Assembly (NCBI GenBank): GCA_964483085.1
Contig: CAYZZX010000038.1
Coordinates: 1 to 16,664, forward strand
DNA: 16,664 nt
From: JALHFZ01 sp964483085
GTDB lineage: Bacteria > Synergistota > Synergistia > Synergistales > Aminobacteriaceae
Direction of reading: 5' to 3'
Notes under the pieces: model-generated
Told to the model about the DNA's origin: nothing
The model's database searches: none
Seen by the model: the letters and a program-made list of their open reading frames with translations, nothing else
In this document: piece after piece, positions 14,444 to 16,664 of the stretch
How positions within the stretch are numbered: the first letter of the stretch is position 1
Layout: each line of letters opens with the position of its first letter
Program-made: the position numbers and the translations under genes

Positions 14444-16300
14444 GTGAAGCTGTTTTTAATCGATGGAAGAACGGCACGATTTCTATCCCTATTGGCTCTC
14501 TTTTTATTTTTCCTCCCTTGCTCTCCACTTTCCGGCAACACTCTCCCGTTCGCCCGCAGAGAAGATGCAGAGAAGTTTTTCGGAAGAGCCTATGACCACT
14601 TTCTCAAAAGAAACTATTCCGATGCTCTAGGCGATCTTGACCAGGCGCTGAAGCTCAATACCTATCTTGTGGATTACTATCTGCTGAAGGGTCTGGTGCT
14701 GAATCGTATGGGGCAGACGGAGGATGCAGTCAAATCATTGAAGTATTTTCTGGAGGTCCGTCCGAAAGACCTTCACGCCCCAAGGATCCTCGAGCGTCTT
14801 CAGGATGAGAAGATCTTCCTCAGTAACATACTTTCAGGAGAGCCCATTGCCACACGGGCCATTCCTTCCAAAAAAGACCTGAAAACGGTGCTCGGCCTCG
14901 GTCTTTTGCAAAATCTGAACGCGAAGGGGCTCGGTAAGGCAGGGGAATCGGGAGGCGCTCTTTTCATCGCCGATACCCTTGGCGGGACCCTCTGGTTCCG
15001 AAGGACGGAGAAAGACCCTTTTCTGTCTTTGACCGCTCCCTCTCCGGTGGCGGTCGTACCGGGAACGGAAGATGACTGGATTGTTCTCCTTGAGAAGGGA
15101 GCCGTTCATGTCCTCAAAAAAGGGGAAAAAGCTCTCAGTCCTCTCGGCACCCTTCCGTTTCAACCTTCTGACGGAGTGAAAATAAGAGATGGACTCATTG
15201 CGGTCTCGAGTGCGGCGGAGAGAAAAGTGCTGCTCTTCTCCAGCCCTGGACTGAAAAACGAAGGAGAGCTCTCCTTTCCGCTCTCGAAAAAACCCTTCGA
15301 ACCGACGGGCCTCTCGGTCTACGGTGAATGGATCGCCGTGGCCGACAGAAACAACGATACAGTGCATGTTGTATCCCTGAAGGAGAAAGATACTGTCTTT
15401 TCCTTTTCCGTCCGCGCCCCCCGGGACATCGCCTGGTCACCCCTTGGCGCTCTTTTTGTGCTGTCCGATCCGGGGAGAATTACTAAATTCCCGATCTCCT
15501 TCAATGAGATGAAAGCGCTTGAAGAAGAGACTGTCCTTGAAAGAGCTGACAACGGGTGGACGATTTTCTTCCGGAAAGATATCCTGACCTGCATCGATAT
15601 TTCCGGAACTGCCCTCTGGGAGATCGTTGAAGCTCCGGAAAGCGCCGGAGTAGCCTTTCTCTCTATAGAGACTCCCTCGGTATCGCGGGTTGACCAAAAA
15701 GAGCACTTTTCAATGTCGGCCAGAATCAATGGCCCCTTTTCATCATATATGGAGCGTAACCGCGCGGTTGTGACAGCGGTATGGAACGAAAGGCTCCTTC
15801 CCGGTGCCTTTCTCTCCGGAAAAAAAGAAAACCGGAGCGAACCCCTTATTTTTATGGGGGAAAGCTCTCCAGCAATAGCAGGCGGCCTGAAGGCGCATAC
15901 AGGAAAGCTTCTTCTATCAATTCTTCAGGAGGAATGGAAAAAACGGAAAGGGAAGATCGATGACATTATCATTCCGTCAAGCACTTCCATCTCCCTGACG
16001 GAAATGGAAGTACTTGCAGGTTTTGCTCTGTCGAACGGGCTTCGCATATTCTTTCTTCCTGACTCCTTTGCCACCTTTCCGCAGCTTCGTACTGCGTGGC
16101 TTACGGGAGGGCGCGTTCTGCTTTCAATTCGAGAGGGTCTGCAAGAACCCGCTGGATCTTCCCGGGGAACTATTCGTATCCCCCTGCCAGCGGACGAGAC
16201 GTCCTCAGGTTTTCCGAGCCGCTCGACCCTTTCAGTATATTTCGACCGGGGTTTGATGTCAGCTAAGGATTGGATTCCTTTCTGGCCCGATCTTTTATAA
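14444..16300 (+). CDS. Exported TPR and beta-rich (propeller-like) protein, function unknown
   Basis: Start GTG 14444 is chosen because AGGAGG (14431-14436) is 7 nt upstream and the protein then begins with a classic signal sequence. The frame is open back to 14384, which would overlap the upstream gene. Product: 618 aa. Residues 1-31 are a signal peptide or anchor (charged start, hydrophobic 12-25). Its cysteine follows Pro (LPC), so it is not a standard lipobox. Residues 42-109 hold two TPR units ending in the DAVKSLKYFLEVRPKD helix. Residues about 170-400 are repeating beta strands (ALFIADTLGG, WIAVADRNNDTVHVV, GALFVLSDPGRITKF) like an NHL/YVTN propeller. Residues 400-618 are an unassigned region with beta/alpha alternation (DDIIIPSS, LRIFFLPD, GGRVLLSI). 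Probably periplasmic or membrane-facing, for protein interaction. No catalytic motif was recognised. Co-transcribed with the 72-aa membrane protein. Confidence 0.82.
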   Translation: MKLFLIDGRTARFLSLLALFLFFLPCSPLSGNTLPFARREDAEKFFGRAYDHFLKRNYSDALGDLDQALKLNTYLVDYYLLKGLVLNRMGQTEDAVKSLKYFLEVRPKDLHAPRILERLQDEKIFLSNILSGEPIATRAIPSKKDLKTVLGLGLLQNLNAKGLGKAGESGGALFIADTLGGTLWFRRTEKDPFLSLTAPSPVAVVPGTEDDWIVLLEKGAVHVLKKGEKALSPLGTLPFQPSDGVKIRDGLIAVSSAAERKVLLFSSPGLKNEGELSFPLSKKPFEPTGLSVYGEWIAVADRNNDTVHVVSLKEKDTVFSFSVRAPRDIAWSPLGALFVLSDPGRITKFPISFNEMKALEEETVLERADNGWTIFFRKDILTCIDISGTALWEIVEAPESAGVAFLSIETPSVSRVDQKEHFSMSARINGPFSSYMERNRAVVTAVWNERLLPGAFLSGKKENRSEPLIFMGESSPAIAGGLKAHTGKLLLSILQEEWKKRKGKIDDIIIPSSTSISLTEMEVLAGFALSNGLRIFFLPDSFATFPQLRTAWLTGGRVLLSIREGLQEPAGSSRGTIRIPLPADETSSGFPSRSTLSVYFDRGLMSAKDWIPFWPDLL

Positions 16301-16610
16301 AAAAACAAGACAGTAATGAGGAGTGACGAGAAAGAGAAAAAGAAAAATAAAAACCATTGAATATTTGCTTCCAGAGGACAATTCCGCACGGTTGCAATAC
16401 AGCAGAAATCAACTCTTAAAGTTCCAACGCAGAGTATCCTGCTGAAAATATCCACAGGAAAGACGGAGAATCCCGAGTTTCTACAGTACAGATGAACTCA
16501 CGGAAGACCCTGAAGAAAGAGTCACATCCCTGTGCCCCGTCAGGGAACGTTATGAAAAATTACTTCCGGTTCGGTACAACGGGCCGGGAAAGAGGAGGCT
16601 GGATCATTTC
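16301..16610 (+). other. Gap with purine-rich tract and a reading frame interrupted by one UGA
   Basis: No secure gene in about 310 nt. Just after the TPR gene is a run of A residues, then an almost pure purine tract (about 16316-16351). One frame is open from 16320 to a TGA at 16443-16445, starting with a basic RKRKRKIK segment. The same frame is then open from 16446 straight into the partial gene at 16611 and the window edge. No ATG, GTG or TTG occurs in frame between 16446 and 16610. This may be a decayed upstream extension of the downstream gene or chance. No clear terminator was seen after the TPR gene and no convincing promoter. Confidence 0.4.
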
Positions 16611-16664
16611 ATGGCATATCGAAACATAGACGAACTCTGCGAAGAACTGGAGGCGAAGCGTGAA
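16611..16664 (+). CDS. Start of an unidentified gene (3' partial, 18 codons)
   Basis: ATG 16611 begins MAYRNIDELCEELEAKRE and remains open at the window edge. AGAGGAGG (16591-16598) is 12 nt upstream, a strong though slightly distant ribosome-binding site. The visible segment is a charged, probably helical N-terminus. The family cannot be named from 18 residues. Confidence 0.6.
   Translation, partial: MAYRNIDELCEELEAKRE

Noticed and set aside
14514..14540. Lipoprotein signal (lipobox) in the TPR protein
   Set aside because: The cysteine at the end of the hydrophobic run is preceded by Pro (LPC), whereas a lipobox needs Gly, Ala or Ser at that position.
15925..16455. Reverse-strand 176-codon frame at the end of the TPR gene with a hydrophobic stretch
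   Set aside because: The hydrophobic Phe-rich run is just the complement of the purine-rich tract at 16316-16351; the rest is antisense to the TPR gene, and no ribosome-binding site was noticed.

Overview
The window looks like a chromosomal stretch from a moderately GC-rich, diderm anaerobe, most plausibly a member of the Synergistota. This placement is inference. It rests on the gene order tig-clpP-clpX-lon-engB-valS-folC-pgeF, on a Gfo/Idh/MocA oxidoreductase resembling the lipid A enzyme GnnA, and on a large exported TPR/beta-rich protein with no obvious relatives elsewhere. Every supported gene is on the + strand. No rRNA, tRNA, CRISPR array, insertion sequence or prophage gene was seen.

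Layout. (1) 1-1344: 3' part of a molybdenum hydroxylase (xanthine dehydrogenase type) small subunit, with two [2Fe-2S] clusters and an FAD domain, cut by the left edge. (2) 1341-1682: a stand-alone cold-shock protein gene. Its near-consensus promoter overlaps the stop codon of the previous gene, and it ends in a strong intrinsic terminator. (3) About 1744-12947: a long head-to-tail block beginning with a promoter upstream of tig. It encodes trigger factor, ClpP, ClpX and Lon (protein folding and ATP-dependent proteolysis), then the ribosome-assembly GTPase EngB, valyl-tRNA synthetase, folylpolyglutamate synthase and a PgeF/YfiH-family protein. Junctions are very tight (1-nt overlap lon/engB, 4-nt overlap folC/pgeF, 3-7 nt at clpX/lon and valS/folC). 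The only internal hairpin resembling a terminator lies between clpP and clpX. (4) 13033-14068: a GnnA-like NAD(P)-dependent oxidoreductase, closed by a strong terminator. (5) About 14132-16300: a 72-residue two-helix membrane protein followed by a 618-residue exported TPR plus beta-rich protein, evidently co-transcribed. (6) 16301-16664: about 310 nt without a secure gene, holding a purine-rich tract and a reading frame open except for one UGA, then the first 18 codons of a new gene cut by the right edge.

How the parts fit: the central block joins nascent-chain folding (Tig), quality control (ClpXP, Lon), ribosome biogenesis (EngB) and translation supply (ValS, and FolC for one-carbon folates). 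It resembles the Bacillus order tig-clpX-lonB-lonA-ysxC...valS-folC with the hem genes absent. The least explained parts are the membrane/TPR pair near 14.2-16.3 kb and the interrupted frame at the right end. I did not find a convincing new defence or mobile system here.
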